A stretch of 48,831 nucleotides of DNA from DATEOR01 sp035296905 (lineage in GTDB: Bacteria; Actinomycetota; Thermoleophilia; Gaiellales; Gaiellaceae), in NCBI GenBank assembly GCA_035296905.1, contig DATHAA010000026.1, positions 1 to 48,831 of the forward strand. The letters run 5' to 3'. Made by a program: the position numbers and the translations under genes. How positions within the stretch are numbered: the stretch's first letter is position 1; each line of letters opens with the position of its first letter. Below, piece by piece: positions 1 through 8,588 of this stretch. The notes beneath the pieces are model-generated. The model did no database searches and was not told the origin of the DNA. It saw only the letters and a program-made list of their open reading frames with translations.

Positions 1-1
1 C

Positions 2-772
2 GGCCGGTTGATCACGGACATCGACCTCCAGATCTCTGGGCAGACGAAGGACATCATCAGCGCGACTGCGCACAACCTGATCGTCACGCGTGACGTCGCG
101 AAGGACTCGGCGGAGACCGCGATCATCAACAAGTACGACGCGCTCTCGGGCCCGATCGCCAACCGCGTCGTCGGGTCGCAGTCGGCAGACATGACGAAGA
201 CGAACAACGCGGCCGGCGAGTCCGCGCTCGGAGACGTGATCGCCGACGCCCAGCTGGCTTCTACCTCGCCGACCGATTTCGGCGACGCAGTCGTCGCATT
301 CATGAACCCGGGCGGCATCAGAGCCGATCTGCCATGCAGTCAACCCTGCACGGCGACGAGCCCGGCGCCGGTCACCTACAACCAGCTCTTCAACGTCCAG
401 CCGTTCAACAACGTCATGCCGGTGAAGACGATGACCGGCGACATGATCTACCGGCTGCTCGAGCAGCAGTTCACCGGCGCCAACGGAATCCTGCAGGTGT
501 CCAACGGGTTCGAATACTCGTGGTCACCGACCGCGACGCCACACGTCGTGCCGGACTCCGTCAAGATCAACGGCGTCCCGGTGGTCAAGACCACGAGCTA
601 CCGCGTTGCGATGAACAACTTCCTCGCGAGCGGCGGCGACGGGTTCTCCGTCTTCAACGAAGGAACTGACCCGCTCGGCGGCGAGATCGACCTCGACGCC
701 CTGGTCAACTACTTCATGCACAACTCCCCGGTCGGGCCGGGGCCGCAGAACCGCATCACGCGGGTCCCGTAG
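2..772 (+). CDS. 5'-nucleotidase/UshA-type C-terminal domain (5' end missing)
   Basis: The reading frame is open from the window edge, so the start and the metallophosphatase domain lie upstream; 256 residues remain. They match the C-terminal substrate-binding domain of the 5'-nucleotidase family: the nucleotide-contact motif NPGGIRADL lies about 100 residues in, followed by an LFNVQPFNN stretch and the conserved NNFLASGGDGFSVF motif near residue 205. Family members hydrolyse extracellular nucleotides or 2',3'-cyclic nucleotides and are secreted or cell-wall attached. Two cysteines (LPCSQPC) just after the first motif are an insertion that could form a disulfide. No transmembrane or sorting segment is seen before the stop. 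It converges with the SCO1 gene. Substrate specificity cannot be judged from this half. Confidence 0.85.
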   Translation, partial: GRLITDIDLQISGQTKDIISATAHNLIVTRDVAKDSAETAIINKYDALSGPIANRVVGSQSADMTKTNNAAGESALGDVIADAQLASTSPTDFGDAVVAFMNPGGIRADLPCSQPCTATSPAPVTYNQLFNVQPFNNVMPVKTMTGDMIYRLLEQQFTGANGILQVSNGFEYSWSPTATPHVVPDSVKINGVPVVKTTSYRVAMNNFLASGGDGFSVFNEGTDPLGGEIDLDALVNYFMHNSPVGPGPQNRITRVP

Positions 773-773
773 A

Positions 774-837
774 CCGAAGGCAATACGACGAGCGAGCGAG
801 GCCGGGTGCACGCCCCGCCTCGCCGCTGCCCCTTCGG
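774..837. terminator. Bidirectional terminator-like nested hairpin
   Basis: Between two convergent genes, CCGAAGG (774-780) pairs with CCTTCGG (831-837), and inside it CGAGGC (797-802) pairs with GCCTCG (817-822), with GGG/CCC extending the inner stem. There is no T-run, so factor-independent termination is only likely, not certain. Confidence 0.5.
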
Positions 838-841
838 CGGC

Positions 842-1468
842 TTAAGCGGCGAGCAGCTCGTCGACGTCGTGGACGACGTCCTTCGCCTTCACGCTTGCGT
901 CGTAGATGACGCGGCCCTCGCCCGAGCGGTCGACAAGCATCGTGTACGCGGTGTGGTCGACGAGCTCGGGGTCGCTGGCCACCGCGGCGACGTCGTAGTC
1001 CTTCCAGACTTCCGTGAGCTCCGGTCGCGAGCCTATCAAGTAGTGAAACTCGGGCAGGAGGTGCTGGGCCTTCTCGTACGCCTCGACGGACTTGGGCGTG
1101 TCGCCCTCAGGATCGACGCTGACCGCGAGGACGCGCACGTCTTCGCGTTTCGCGCCGAGCATCTGCAGCGCCTGGTTCAGGTTCTGGGTGATGAGCGGGC
1201 AGACATCCGGGCAGTTCGTGTACAGGAAGGTGAGAACAACGAGCTTCCCGCGCTGATCGGCCATGCTCACCTTCTGGCCCGACTGGTCGGTGAGCGTGAA
1301 GTCGGGCGTCGGCTGCGGTGGGTCGAGCTCGCCGCCGGCGAAACCACCGCTTCCGCCCGAGACGGTGAGGGAGCTCGTGGTCCTGTGCTCGTGGCTCTGT
1401 GCACTGCCGCCGCAGGCCGGGGCGGCCAATGCGGCCAGCAGGGCGACGAGGAGGGCGCCGCGTCTCAT
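842..1468 (-). CDS. SCO1/SenC-family copper chaperone lipoprotein
   Basis: A 208-residue exported thioredoxin-fold protein. Residues 1-19 form a signal peptide with lipobox-like LAAPAC (C19), so it should be lipid-anchored outside the membrane. The SCO1 copper-binding motif CPDVC (C86, C90) and the distal histidine in VDHTAY (H172) are all present, so metal binding is probably intact. Such proteins deliver copper to the CuA site of cytochrome c oxidase or reduce its cysteines. The reading frame continues upstream, but ATG at 1468 is chosen because it starts the signal peptide and lies 7 bases after a TATCTT hexamer on the same strand. No oxidase gene is in this window. Confidence 0.88.
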   Translation of the reverse strand: MRRGALLVALLAALAAPACGGSAQSHEHRTTSSLTVSGGSGGFAGGELDPPQPTPDFTLTDQSGQKVSMADQRGKLVVLTFLYTNCPDVCPLITQNLNQALQMLGAKREDVRVLAVSVDPEGDTPKSVEAYEKAQHLLPEFHYLIGSRPELTEVWKDYDVAAVASDPELVDHTAYTMLVDRSGEGRVIYDASVKAKDVVHDVDELLAA

Positions 1469-1475
1469 CGTCCCG

Positions 1476-1481
1476 AAGATA
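1476..1481 (-). promoter_or_regulatory. -10 hexamer TATCTT of the SCO1 gene
   Basis: TATCTT on the minus strand ends 7 bases before the ATG at 1468. No Shine-Dalgarno sequence lies between, so the transcript is probably leaderless. Confidence 0.6.
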
Positions 1482-1514
1482 CCGGGCGGGTCCCGCGTCG
1501 GATTGCCGAACCGC

Positions 1515-2564
1515 CTAGTCCGGCCGCCATGCCAGCGCCACGGCGCCGACAGGCCACGTGATCTCCCGGTGCGACCCGACGACGTGGTGGAACTCGGTCT
1601 CGACGCCGTTCGAGGTGACGACCCACTCGCCGTCCGGCGACCAGGCGGCCGTGTCGCCGGCGAACGAACGGTTGGTGACACCGTGCGGGCAGCCGAGGTC
1701 CCTGAGCTGGACGACCTGGCTCAAGGGGAAGAGGGCCGCGCAGTTGTCGTTGCTGAAGATCGGCGTGATGCCCTGGAAGCTTGGCGTGAGCTCCGTCGTG
1801 CTCGTGAGCGAGCTCCCGTCCCAGCGTTCGATCCGCTTCCCGTCGACGACGACCGCGAGCGAGCCGTCGAGACCGAACTTCGCATACGTGACCCCGCCGT
1901 TCGCCGTGAAGACCGCACGGTCGCCGACGAGAACCTTGTTCCCGACCGCGTACGCAACCTCGTTGTCCCGCGTGTAGCCGGCCGGGCAGCGCGGAAGCTG
2001 GGTCGCCGGGCCGCCGACCTCGAGGTCGAACCCGGTGCGCCGGCGGCCGCACCAGGCGATGTGCTGCCCATCCGGGCTCCAGACGATGACGCCGAAGAGC
2101 GCCCGGTAGCCGCCGAGCTCGAGCCTCGGGTTGGCGAGATCGGCAATCCGGAACGGCTGCAGGCCGTCCGCGGACGAGGGCCCAAGGCCGTAGGCAAGAC
2201 GCGGCCCGACGGGCGGCGCCCACATCTGGCAGCCGACGTACTGCGCCAGCGGGCGCTCCCGCCCGCCCGCAAGGCCGATCTGCCGTACGTCGCAGGTCTG
2301 GGCGTCGGCCAGCGTGAGCGTCCCGTCGAGCTCGCCCTCCGGCCACCCGGGCGGCGCCTGGGGCTGCGGCTGAGGCCCGGGGACCCGCGACGGGGTCGTC
2401 TGCACCGGGATCGTGGGGGTCGGCTGGGCCGTTGTCTCGGCGCCCACGGTCAGCGACGGGCGCTCCGCGCGAGGCTTTCCGCGGATCGCGTCGGCGAGGG
2501 CGAAGCCGCCGATGACGACCACGGCGCCGATCACGAGGAGTGTCAGAAGGTCCCTGGGCTTCAA
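1515..2564 (-). CDS. Membrane-anchored propeller-like (WD40/TolB-like) protein
   Basis: Unrecognised at family level. The 349-residue protein starts MKPRD and has one transmembrane segment at about 8-26, then a Pro/Thr/Gln-rich linker (about 40-75), so it is probably anchored with its bulk outside. The rest contains repeated short strands of propeller type, including WSPDGQHIAW, AAWSPDGEWVV and a final VALAWRPD. Six or more cysteines suggest disulfides. The start is TTG at 2564; no in-frame ATG or GTG lies before the membrane segment. It resembles the protein encoded at 11252-12208 in layout and in one stretch (GGVTYAKFGLDG...RIERWDG against GGWSFGFEG...RLREWTG). It is divergent from rpsA with 29 bases between start codons. 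Function unknown. Confidence 0.75.
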   Translation of the reverse strand: MKPRDLLTLLVIGAVVVIGGFALADAIRGKPRAERPSLTVGAETTAQPTPTIPVQTTPSRVPGPQPQPQAPPGWPEGELDGTLTLADAQTCDVRQIGLAGGRERPLAQYVGCQMWAPPVGPRLAYGLGPSSADGLQPFRIADLANPRLELGGYRALFGVIVWSPDGQHIAWCGRRRTGFDLEVGGPATQLPRCPAGYTRDNEVAYAVGNKVLVGDRAVFTANGGVTYAKFGLDGSLAVVVDGKRIERWDGSSLTSTTELTPSFQGITPIFSNDNCAALFPLSQVVQLRDLGCPHGVTNRSFAGDTAAWSPDGEWVVTSNGVETEFHHVVGSHREITWPVGAVALAWRPD

Positions 2565-2573
2565 GATATCGCA

Positions 2574-2581
2574 GCTATAAT
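2574..2581. promoter_or_regulatory. Overlapping divergent -10 region of rpsA and the 1515-2564 gene
   Basis: TATAAT at 2576-2581 on the plus strand lies 12 bases before the rpsA ATG. On the minus strand TATAGC (2579-2574) lies 9 bases before the TTG at 2564. The 12 bases before rpsA (gcgcgctttctc) hold no Shine-Dalgarno sequence. I see no good -35 element for either direction. Confidence 0.6.
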
Positions 2582-2593
2582 GCGCGCTTTCTC

Positions 2594-3925
2594 ATGGTCC
2601 AGAACGAGACGATTACCGAAGAAGCAGACCAGCAGAGGTCTGACGACGACGTCTGGACTCAAGGTCCGGATGGCGAGCTGATCCCGGATTATGACTCGAC
2701 CTTCCCCATCATCAACGAGGGCGAGGTCGTGCGCGGGAAGGTCGTTCGCGTCGACAAGGACGAGGTCCTGATCGATATCGGCTACAAGTCCGAAGGGGTC
2801 ATCCCTGTCTCGGAGCTGTCCATTCGCCGGTCGGTCAACCCGGCCGACGAGGTGCAGCTCGGCGACGAGATCGACGCGCTCGTCATGACGAAGGAGGATG
2901 CCGAGGGCCGGCTTATCCTCTCCAAGAAGCGCGCCCGTTTCGAGATGGCTTGGAAGCGCATCGAGGAGGCGGCCGAGAGCGGCGAGCCTGTCGAGGGCAC
3001 AGTCATCGAGGTCGTCAAGGGCGGCCTCATCCTCGACCTCGGCGTGCGCGGCTTCCTGCCCGCGTCGCTCGTGGACATCCGGCGCGTCCAGGATCTCGAC
3101 GAGTTCATGAGCCAGACCCTGCGCTGCAAGGTGATCGAGCTCAACCGCAGCCGCAACAACGTCGTCCTCTCGCGGCGCGCCGTGCTCGAGGAAGAGCGCA
3201 AGGAGATGCGCCAGGCGATCCTCGACCGGCTCTCGCCAGGCGACGTCGTCACGGGCACGATCTCGAACATCGTCGATTTCGGCGCGTTCGTCGACCTCGA
3301 GGGGATCGACGGACTCATCCACATCTCGGAGCTCTCCTGGAGCCACGTCAACCATCCGTCCGAGCTGCTCGAGATCGGGCAGGAGGTACAGGTCAAGGTG
3401 CTCGACATCGACCGCGAGCGCCAGCGCATCTCGCTCGGGCTGAAGCAGACCCAGTCGGACCCGTGGCAGCAGGTGATCGACACCTACGACCAGGGGGACG
3501 TAGTCGAGGGCCGCGTCACGAAGGTGGTCACCTTCGGCGCGTTCATCGAGGTCGTCCCGGGGGTCGAGGGCCTCGTCCACATCTCCGAGCTCGCGGACCA
3601 CCATGTCGAGAACCCGCGCGAGGTCGTCACGCAGGGCGATACGGTCAAGGCCCGGATCATCGAGATGGACGCGGAGCGGCGCCGGCTTTCGCTGTCGCTC
3701 AAGCGCGTCGACGGCGACGTCGACGGCGCGGCACCCGCGTTGGGGCTATCCGAGGAGGTCTTCTCTGAGGAGGCCGAGGAAGCGCCCGAGCTCGAAGCGA
3801 GCGCCGAGCCCGAGGCTTCTGCCGAGCCCGAGGAGCCCGAGGCGAGCCCGGAGGAGCCCGCGGCCGATGAGGCTGAGGCCGTCCCCGAAGCAGACCCGGA
3901 CGAGCAAGGCCGCGACCAGCCCTAG
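2594..3925 (+). CDS. rpsA: 30S ribosomal protein S1
   Basis: A 443-residue S1 protein with four S1 (OB-fold) RNA-binding repeats at roughly residues 33-105, 122-190, 207-275 and 292-362. The last two carry the classic DFGAFVDL and TFGAFIEV signatures with GLIHISEL and GLVHISEL. Four repeats is the usual actinobacterial form, against six in E. coli. The last ~65 residues are a low-complexity Glu/Ala/Pro acidic tail. It helps the 30S subunit capture structured mRNA. ATG 2594 is chosen because the family N-terminus begins here and a TATAAT box sits 12 bases upstream; an upstream in-frame start at 2540 would run through that promoter. Its 3' end overlaps the chosen coaE start by 59 bases. Confidence 0.95.
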   Translation: MVQNETITEEADQQRSDDDVWTQGPDGELIPDYDSTFPIINEGEVVRGKVVRVDKDEVLIDIGYKSEGVIPVSELSIRRSVNPADEVQLGDEIDALVMTKEDAEGRLILSKKRARFEMAWKRIEEAAESGEPVEGTVIEVVKGGLILDLGVRGFLPASLVDIRRVQDLDEFMSQTLRCKVIELNRSRNNVVLSRRAVLEEERKEMRQAILDRLSPGDVVTGTISNIVDFGAFVDLEGIDGLIHISELSWSHVNHPSELLEIGQEVQVKVLDIDRERQRISLGLKQTQSDPWQQVIDTYDQGDVVEGRVTKVVTFGAFIEVVPGVEGLVHISELADHHVENPREVVTQGDTVKARIIEMDAERRRLSLSLKRVDGDVDGAAPALGLSEEVFSEEAEEAPELEASAEPEASAEPEEPEASPEEPAADEAEAVPEADPDEQGRDQP

Positions 3926-4520
3926 CCGCAAGCCCCTGGCGGTTGCCGTCACGGGAGGGATAGGGGCCGGCAAGTCGGAGGCGCTCAAGGCCTTCGCCCG
4001 CCACGGAGCGGCAGTGATCTCGAGCGACGAGATCGTCCACGAGCTCCTGCGCTCCGATCCCGAAGTGCAGGGCGCCCTCCGCGAGCGGTGGGGAGAGTCG
4101 CTGCTCGGCCCCGATGGCGCCGTCGACCGGGAAGCAGTAGCGCGAATCGTCTTCGCGGACCGCCGGGAGCTCCAGTGGCTCGAGGCGCTCCTGCACCCGC
4201 GCGTGGTCACGATCTATCTCCGTTGGCGCGAGAAGCTCGCCGAGCTGCCCGATCCTCCGGCTGTCTGCGTCACCGAGGTGCCGCTTCTCTACGAAGTCGG
4301 CGGCGAGGAGCGCTTCGACGCAGTCGTGGTCGTCACCGCCTCGCCGGAGGTGCGCATCTCGCGCCAGTTCAGGCCGATGCAGGACCGCGAGCAGCGCCTC
4401 CTCTCCGACGAGGACAAGCTTGCGCGAGCCGATTTCTCCTTCGTCAACGAGGGCTCGCTGGAGGAGCTCGACGCGTTCGTGGCCGACGTCGTCGGCAGAC
4501 TGAGCTCCGAAGCGCGATGA
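3867..4520 (+). CDS. coaE: Dephospho-CoA kinase
   Basis: Catalyses the last step of CoA synthesis, phosphorylating the 3'-OH of dephospho-CoA. The P-loop TGGIGAGKS, the SSDEIVHELL segment (substrate Asp) and EVPLLYE are all as in the family, and the C-terminal half carries the lid region (ISRQFRPMQDREQR). The true start is uncertain. ATG 3867 is the nearest ATG, has GAGGAG ten bases upstream, and gives a 24-residue basic leader before PLAVAVTGG; a CTG near 3938 would give the normal length but has weak support. It overlaps rpsA and shares an ATGA overlap with the next gene, so rpsA-coaE-transglycosylase is probably one transcript. The rpsA-coaE order is common in bacteria. Confidence 0.9.
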   Translation: MRLRPSPKQTRTSKAATSPSRKPLAVAVTGGIGAGKSEALKAFARHGAAVISSDEIVHELLRSDPEVQGALRERWGESLLGPDGAVDREAVARIVFADRRELQWLEALLHPRVVTIYLRWREKLAELPDPPAVCVTEVPLLYEVGGEERFDAVVVVTASPEVRISRQFRPMQDREQRLLSDEDKLARADFSFVNEGSLEELDAFVADVVGRLSSEAR

Positions 4521-5062
4521 GAGTGCTCTTGGCCGTCTTTGTTCTTCTCGCGGCCGCGGGAGGAGCGTACGCCTACATCCAGTCCGAGCCGGACTGGTAC
4601 ATCCGCCTGCGCTATCCCCTGGAGTACGAGCACATCGTCACCGGCCACGCCGAGAACTACGACCTCGACCCCGCGCTTCTGGCCGCCGTCATCTACCGGG
4701 AGAGCAAGTTCCAAGCCAACGCGAAGTCGTCGTCGGGCGCTATCGGCCTCATGCAGCTCCTGCCGGACACCGCGAAGGGCATCGCGCTCCACACGGGTGG
4801 GTCGCAGTTCGAGGTCTCCGATCTCTGGGATCCCGAGATCAACGTGCGCTACGGCGCGTTCTACCTCCGGCGCCTGCTGAACAAGTACGGAGACGTGAAG
4901 CTCGCGCTCGCCGCCTACAACGCAGGGCAGGCGAACGTGGACGAGTGGCTTGCGAACGGAGAGGGGATCGCCTTCCCCGAGACGCGCCACTACGTGGACG
5001 AGGTCATGCACGCGCGCGATGTCTACGCCGAGACGTACGCGGACGAGCTCGCAATCGACTAG
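4517..5062 (+). CDS. SLT-type lytic murein transglycosylase
   Basis: A 181-residue protein of the Slt/MltC catalytic family, cutting the MurNAc-GlcNAc bond in peptidoglycan. Residues 1-20 form an uncleaved or cleaved N-terminal membrane segment. The catalytic Glu lies in IYRESKFQ (E62), followed by SSGAIGLMQLLP and later LALAAYNAGQANV, the hallmark motifs of the SLT fold. No peptidoglycan-binding domain is attached, unlike the second transglycosylase at 27820-28728. It starts by ATGA overlap with coaE and precedes uvrB. Confidence 0.9.
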   Translation: MRVLLAVFVLLAAAGGAYAYIQSEPDWYIRLRYPLEYEHIVTGHAENYDLDPALLAAVIYRESKFQANAKSSSGAIGLMQLLPDTAKGIALHTGGSQFEVSDLWDPEINVRYGAFYLRRLLNKYGDVKLALAAYNAGQANVDEWLANGEGIAFPETRHYVDEVMHARDVYAETYADELAID

Positions 5063-5086
5063 CTCGGCCGCTCGCGCCTCCAGGGC

Positions 5087-5092
5087 TACGAT
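5087..5092 (+). promoter_or_regulatory. -10 hexamer TACGAT of uvrB
   Basis: TACGAT ends 7 bases before ATG 5100. An alternative ATG at 5091 overlaps the hexamer itself, so the hexamer argues for the 5100 start. Confidence 0.55.
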
Positions 5093-5099
5093 GACCGTG

Positions 5100-7106
5100 A
5101 TGTCCGAGTTCCACGTATCCGACGCGTACACCCCGACCGGCGACCAGCCGCGCGCGATCGATTCGCTCGCCAGGAGCCTGAAGGCGGGGGACAGCTATCA
5201 GACGCTGCTCGGGGCGACCGGCACCGGCAAGACGGCGACGATGGCCTGGATCATCGAGCAGGTGCAGAAGCCGACGCTCGTGATCGCGCACAACAAGACT
5301 CTGGCCGCGCAGCTCTGCAACGAGTTCCGGGAGTTCCTGCCCGGGAACGCCGTCGAGTACTTCGTCTCCTACTACGACTACTACCAGCCCGAGGCCTACG
5401 TACCCCAAGCCGACCTCTACATCGAGAAGGACGCGTCCATCAACGACGACATCGACCGGCTGCGGCACGCGGCCACCGCGGCGCTGCTCGCGCGAAAGGA
5501 TGTCGTGATCGTCGCCTCTGTCTCGTGCATCTACGGCATCGGCTCGCCGATCGAGTACGAGGACAAAACTGTCGTCCTCGGCGTTGGGATCGAGATCGAC
5601 CGCGACGTCATGCTGCGGAAGCTCGTCGACATCCAGTACTCGCGCAACGACTCCTTCCTGGGGCGCGGGCGTTTCCGGGTGCGGGGCGACGTCGTCGAGG
5701 TGCAGCCCGCGCACATGGAGTCCGCCTACCGCATCTCGCTCTTCGGGGACGAGGTCGAGCAGATCACGCACTTCGACCCGCTTTCGGGCGAGATCTACGC
5801 CCGCCTCGAGCACCTGGCCATCTTCCCGGCCACCCAGTACGTCACCTCGAAGGACACGATCGAGCGGTCCGTGGGCGAGATCCGTCACGAGCTCGAGGAG
5901 CAGGTCAAGCTCTTCGAGTCCCAGGGGAAGCTCCTCGAAGCGCACCGGATCCGGCAGCGCACCGAGTACGACCTCGAGATGCTGCAGGAGCTCGGCTACT
6001 GCAACGGCATCGAGAACTACTCGCGGATCCTCGACGGCCGCGCGCCAGGAACCGCCCCGAACACCCTTCTCGACTACTTCCGAGGCAATTTCGTGGTCAT
6101 GGTGGACGAGTCGCATCAGACCGTGCCGCAGATCGGCGGCATGTACGAGGGCGACCGCTCGCGCAAGGAGACGCTGGTCGACTTCGGCTTCCGGCTCCCT
6201 TCGGCGCTCGACAACCGGCCGCTCCGCTTCGACGAGTTCCTCGAGAACGTGCCGCAGCTCGTCTTCGTCTCGGCAACACCGGGGCCGTTCGAGCTGCGCA
6301 ACTCGACGAACATCGCCGAGCAGATCATCCGCCCGACCGGAATCGTCGACCCGGAGGTCGAGCTGCGGACGACCAAGAACCAGATCGACGACCTACTCAA
6401 CGAGGTTCGGCGGCGCGAGGAGGCGGGCGAGCGAGTCCTCGTCACGACGCTGACCAAGAAGATGGCCGAGGATCTCACCGACTACCTGCTCGAGTCGGCG
6501 GTGAAGGCGCGCTATCTCCACTCCGAGATCGACACGCTCGAGCGGATCCAGATCATCCGCGAGCTCCGGCTCGGCGAATACGACGTCCTCGTCGGTGTGA
6601 ACCTCCTGCGCGAGGGCCTCGACCTGCCAGAGGTCTCGCTCGTCGCGATCCTCGACGCCGACAAGGAGGGCTTCCTCCGCGGCCAGACCGCGCTCATCCA
6701 GACGATCGGCCGCGCGGCGCGAAACGTCAACGGCAAGGTGGTCATGTACGCCGACAAGATGACCGAGGCGATCAAGGGCGCTCTCGAGGAGACGAATCGC
6801 CGGCGCGACATCCAGCTTCGCTACAACGAGGAGCACGGGATCACCCCGGAGTCGATCGTCAAGGGCGTCTCCGACATCGCCGAGTTCCTCGCGCTGGAAT
6901 CGCCGACGGTGCCGGGTCGCCGGCGCCGCGGACGCAAGGTCGAAGGCATGCAGCCCGACGAGCTCGAGAAGCTCGTCGTGACGCTCGAGGAGGAGATGTT
7001 CGCGGCTGCGGAGGAACTCCGCTTCGAGTACGCAGCCAAGCTCCGCGACGAGATCAAGGAGCTCCGGCGCGAGCTCCGGGCCGCGACTCCCGAGCCTGCG
7101 GCCTAG
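5100..7106 (+). CDS. uvrB: Excinuclease ABC subunit B
   Basis: DNA damage-verifying helicase of nucleotide excision repair, 668 residues, normal for the family. Walker A is GATGTGKT (K44). The beta-hairpin that locks the DNA strand is visible at 89-100 (VSYYDYYQPEAY). Helicase motifs include VDESHQTVPQ, FVSATPGP, VGVNLLREGLDLPE and QTIGRAARN. The C-terminal UVR domain (about 630-662) binds UvrC. I chose ATG 5100 over 5091 because of the TACGAT spacing. I found no LexA box upstream, unlike uvrA. Confidence 0.97.
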   Translation: MSEFHVSDAYTPTGDQPRAIDSLARSLKAGDSYQTLLGATGTGKTATMAWIIEQVQKPTLVIAHNKTLAAQLCNEFREFLPGNAVEYFVSYYDYYQPEAYVPQADLYIEKDASINDDIDRLRHAATAALLARKDVVIVASVSCIYGIGSPIEYEDKTVVLGVGIEIDRDVMLRKLVDIQYSRNDSFLGRGRFRVRGDVVEVQPAHMESAYRISLFGDEVEQITHFDPLSGEIYARLEHLAIFPATQYVTSKDTIERSVGEIRHELEEQVKLFESQGKLLEAHRIRQRTEYDLEMLQELGYCNGIENYSRILDGRAPGTAPNTLLDYFRGNFVVMVDESHQTVPQIGGMYEGDRSRKETLVDFGFRLPSALDNRPLRFDEFLENVPQLVFVSATPGPFELRNSTNIAEQIIRPTGIVDPEVELRTTKNQIDDLLNEVRRREEAGERVLVTTLTKKMAEDLTDYLLESAVKARYLHSEIDTLERIQIIRELRLGEYDVLVGVNLLREGLDLPEVSLVAILDADKEGFLRGQTALIQTIGRAARNVNGKVVMYADKMTEAIKGALEETNRRRDIQLRYNEEHGITPESIVKGVSDIAEFLALESPTVPGRRRRGRKVEGMQPDELEKLVVTLEEEMFAAAEELRFEYAAKLRDEIKELRRELRAATPEPAA

Positions 7107-7137
7107 CAGCCGACCTGACCGGCAGGCTGCAGGCGAC

Positions 7138-8226
7138 TTGGCGCAGGGCGACAACATCCTGGGAATCGACACCAAGCGCGCGCTGATCACGATCGTCGCC
7201 GCGGTCATCCTCGTCGTCGGCGCGTTCAGTCTCATCGGGAAGGTCGCCGACTTCGACGAGATCCTCGAGGCCCTCGAGGCCGCCGACCGCAAGTGGTTCC
7301 CGATCTGCCTCGCCGGCCTCGTCTGCGCGTACGCCGGCTACATCGCCGGCTACCGCGAGATCGCCCGGATGCACGATGGCCCGAACCTCCCGGTCCGGGC
7401 GGTCTTCCGCATCGTCGGAATCGGTTTCGGCGCCAACGTCCTCGGCTCCGCCGCCGGCGGGCTCGCGGTCGATTTTTGGGCGCTCCGCCGCGCCGGCGCG
7501 AGCACGCACGACTCGGCGCGCCGTGTCCTCGGCTTCAATACGTTGGAGTGGGCGCTCCTCGGCACCTTCGCCGCAGTCGCGTCGATGTTCGTCCTCGCCG
7601 GGCGCGGCTCGGGCGCGCCGCTCGGAATGACGCTCGGCTGGCTCATCGTGGTGCCCATCTGCATCGTCCTCGCCGCGTTCGTCAGCTCCCCCAAGCGCGC
7701 CGACAGGCTCAGTCGGGCCGAGGCGGTTAAGAGGGGCGAGGGGAGGAGGGCGTTCGCGTGGACGTCGCTCAAGAAGGGAATCGCGGACGGCATCGGCGGC
7801 GTGGTCGTCGTCCGCCACCTCGTCCTCAGCCCCCGCAGGCATCCTTCGGCGATCCTCGGCTTCGCCGTTTACTGGTTCGGTCACCTGCTGACCCTGTACG
7901 CGGCTCTGCGCGCTTTCACGCAGTCCGGCATCGTGCTCGCCGCGCTCGTGCTCGCGTTCGCGACCGGCTACGTGGCGACCGCGCTCCCGCTACCCGGCGG
8001 AGGCTCGGGCGGGATCGAGGCCGCGCTCGCGTTCAGCCTGCATGCGGTCGGCGTGCCCCTCGCGCCGGCTCTCCTCGCGGCACTGGTCTATCGCTTCTTC
8101 ACGTTCTGGCTGCCGCTCCTGCCCGCGCTCCTCCTGCTCCCCTCGATCAAGCAGCTGAACTCCGAGCTGCCCCGATTTGCTCGCCAGGGCTCGCCGGCGA
8201 ACGAGCCCGCCGCCCAGAGCGGCTAG
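7138..8226 (+). CDS. Lysylphosphatidylglycerol synthase-type (UPF0104/YbhN) membrane protein
   Basis: A 362-residue integral membrane protein with about eight hydrophobic segments. The layout and motifs fit the LPG_synthase_TM family: GFGANVLGSAAGG and the glycine-rich ALPLPGGGSGGIEA with neighbouring aromatic VYRFFTFWLPL. These are flippase-like or lipid-modifying domains; here there is no cytoplasmic aminoacyl-transferase domain, so lysyl-PG synthesis is not implied. The start is TTG 7138, 31 bases after uvrB, with only a weak upstream purine stretch. Its TAG stop shares a CTAG with the stop of the convergent lipoprotein gene. Confidence 0.8.
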   Translation: MAQGDNILGIDTKRALITIVAAVILVVGAFSLIGKVADFDEILEALEAADRKWFPICLAGLVCAYAGYIAGYREIARMHDGPNLPVRAVFRIVGIGFGANVLGSAAGGLAVDFWALRRAGASTHDSARRVLGFNTLEWALLGTFAAVASMFVLAGRGSGAPLGMTLGWLIVVPICIVLAAFVSSPKRADRLSRAEAVKRGEGRRAFAWTSLKKGIADGIGGVVVVRHLVLSPRRHPSAILGFAVYWFGHLLTLYAALRAFTQSGIVLAALVLAFATGYVATALPLPGGGSGGIEAALAFSLHAVGVPLAPALLAALVYRFFTFWLPLLPALLLLPSIKQLNSELPRFARQGSPANEPAAQSG

Positions 8227-8549
8227 GCGCAGGCGGAGGCGGCGGCTTGAACAGTGGCGGAGAGCTCGGCGGACATCTGCTCGCCTTCACGAAGCGAATC
8301 GTCGGCGGCCTTGAACTCCTCGAAGCTCATGCGCGTCTTGAGCTCGTCGTACATGCAGCCGCAGATCCGCTCGGCGTCCGACTCGGTGGCGGGGGATGAA
8401 CCCTCCGTCGCGGAGTCGACGCATGAGTTGACGAAATTCTCCTGTACCTCGGGCGTGAAGCTCGTCGGCTCACTGCCGCCGCAGCCCAAGAACGCCACGG
8501 TTGCCGCGACGAGAGCGGTCGCCAGCCCAATGAATGCCTTGCCCGCCAC
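8223..8549 (-). CDS. Small putative lipoprotein of unknown function
   Basis: A 108-residue protein with a signal peptide ending in a lipobox-like sequence (VAFLGCGG, C23). The mature part has four further cysteines (NSCVD, ICGCMYDEL, SACA) and is mostly helical and acidic. No family recognised. The pattern of a cysteine-containing helical domain after a lipobox recurs in actinobacterial secreted proteins, but no function follows from it. It starts at GTG 8549 with TAGGCC eight bases upstream, a poor -10. It is 39 bases downstream of the metallophosphoesterase gene on the same strand and converges with 7138-8226. Confidence 0.65.
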   Translation of the reverse strand: MAGKAFIGLATALVAATVAFLGCGGSEPTSFTPEVQENFVNSCVDSATEGSSPATESDAERICGCMYDELKTRMSFEEFKAADDSLREGEQMSAELSATVQAAASACA

Positions 8550-8588
8550 TCTGCGATGGCCTACCCCGCCTGCCGTTGATTCGAAACC

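Noticed and set aside
2561..3604. Minus-strand frame of 347 residues under rpsA
   Set aside because: Antisense shadow typical of GC-rich DNA; composition Asp/Arg/Leu-rich and no motif.
5050..5100. SOS box upstream of uvrB
   Set aside because: No GAAC-N4-GTTC dyad found in the upstream region.
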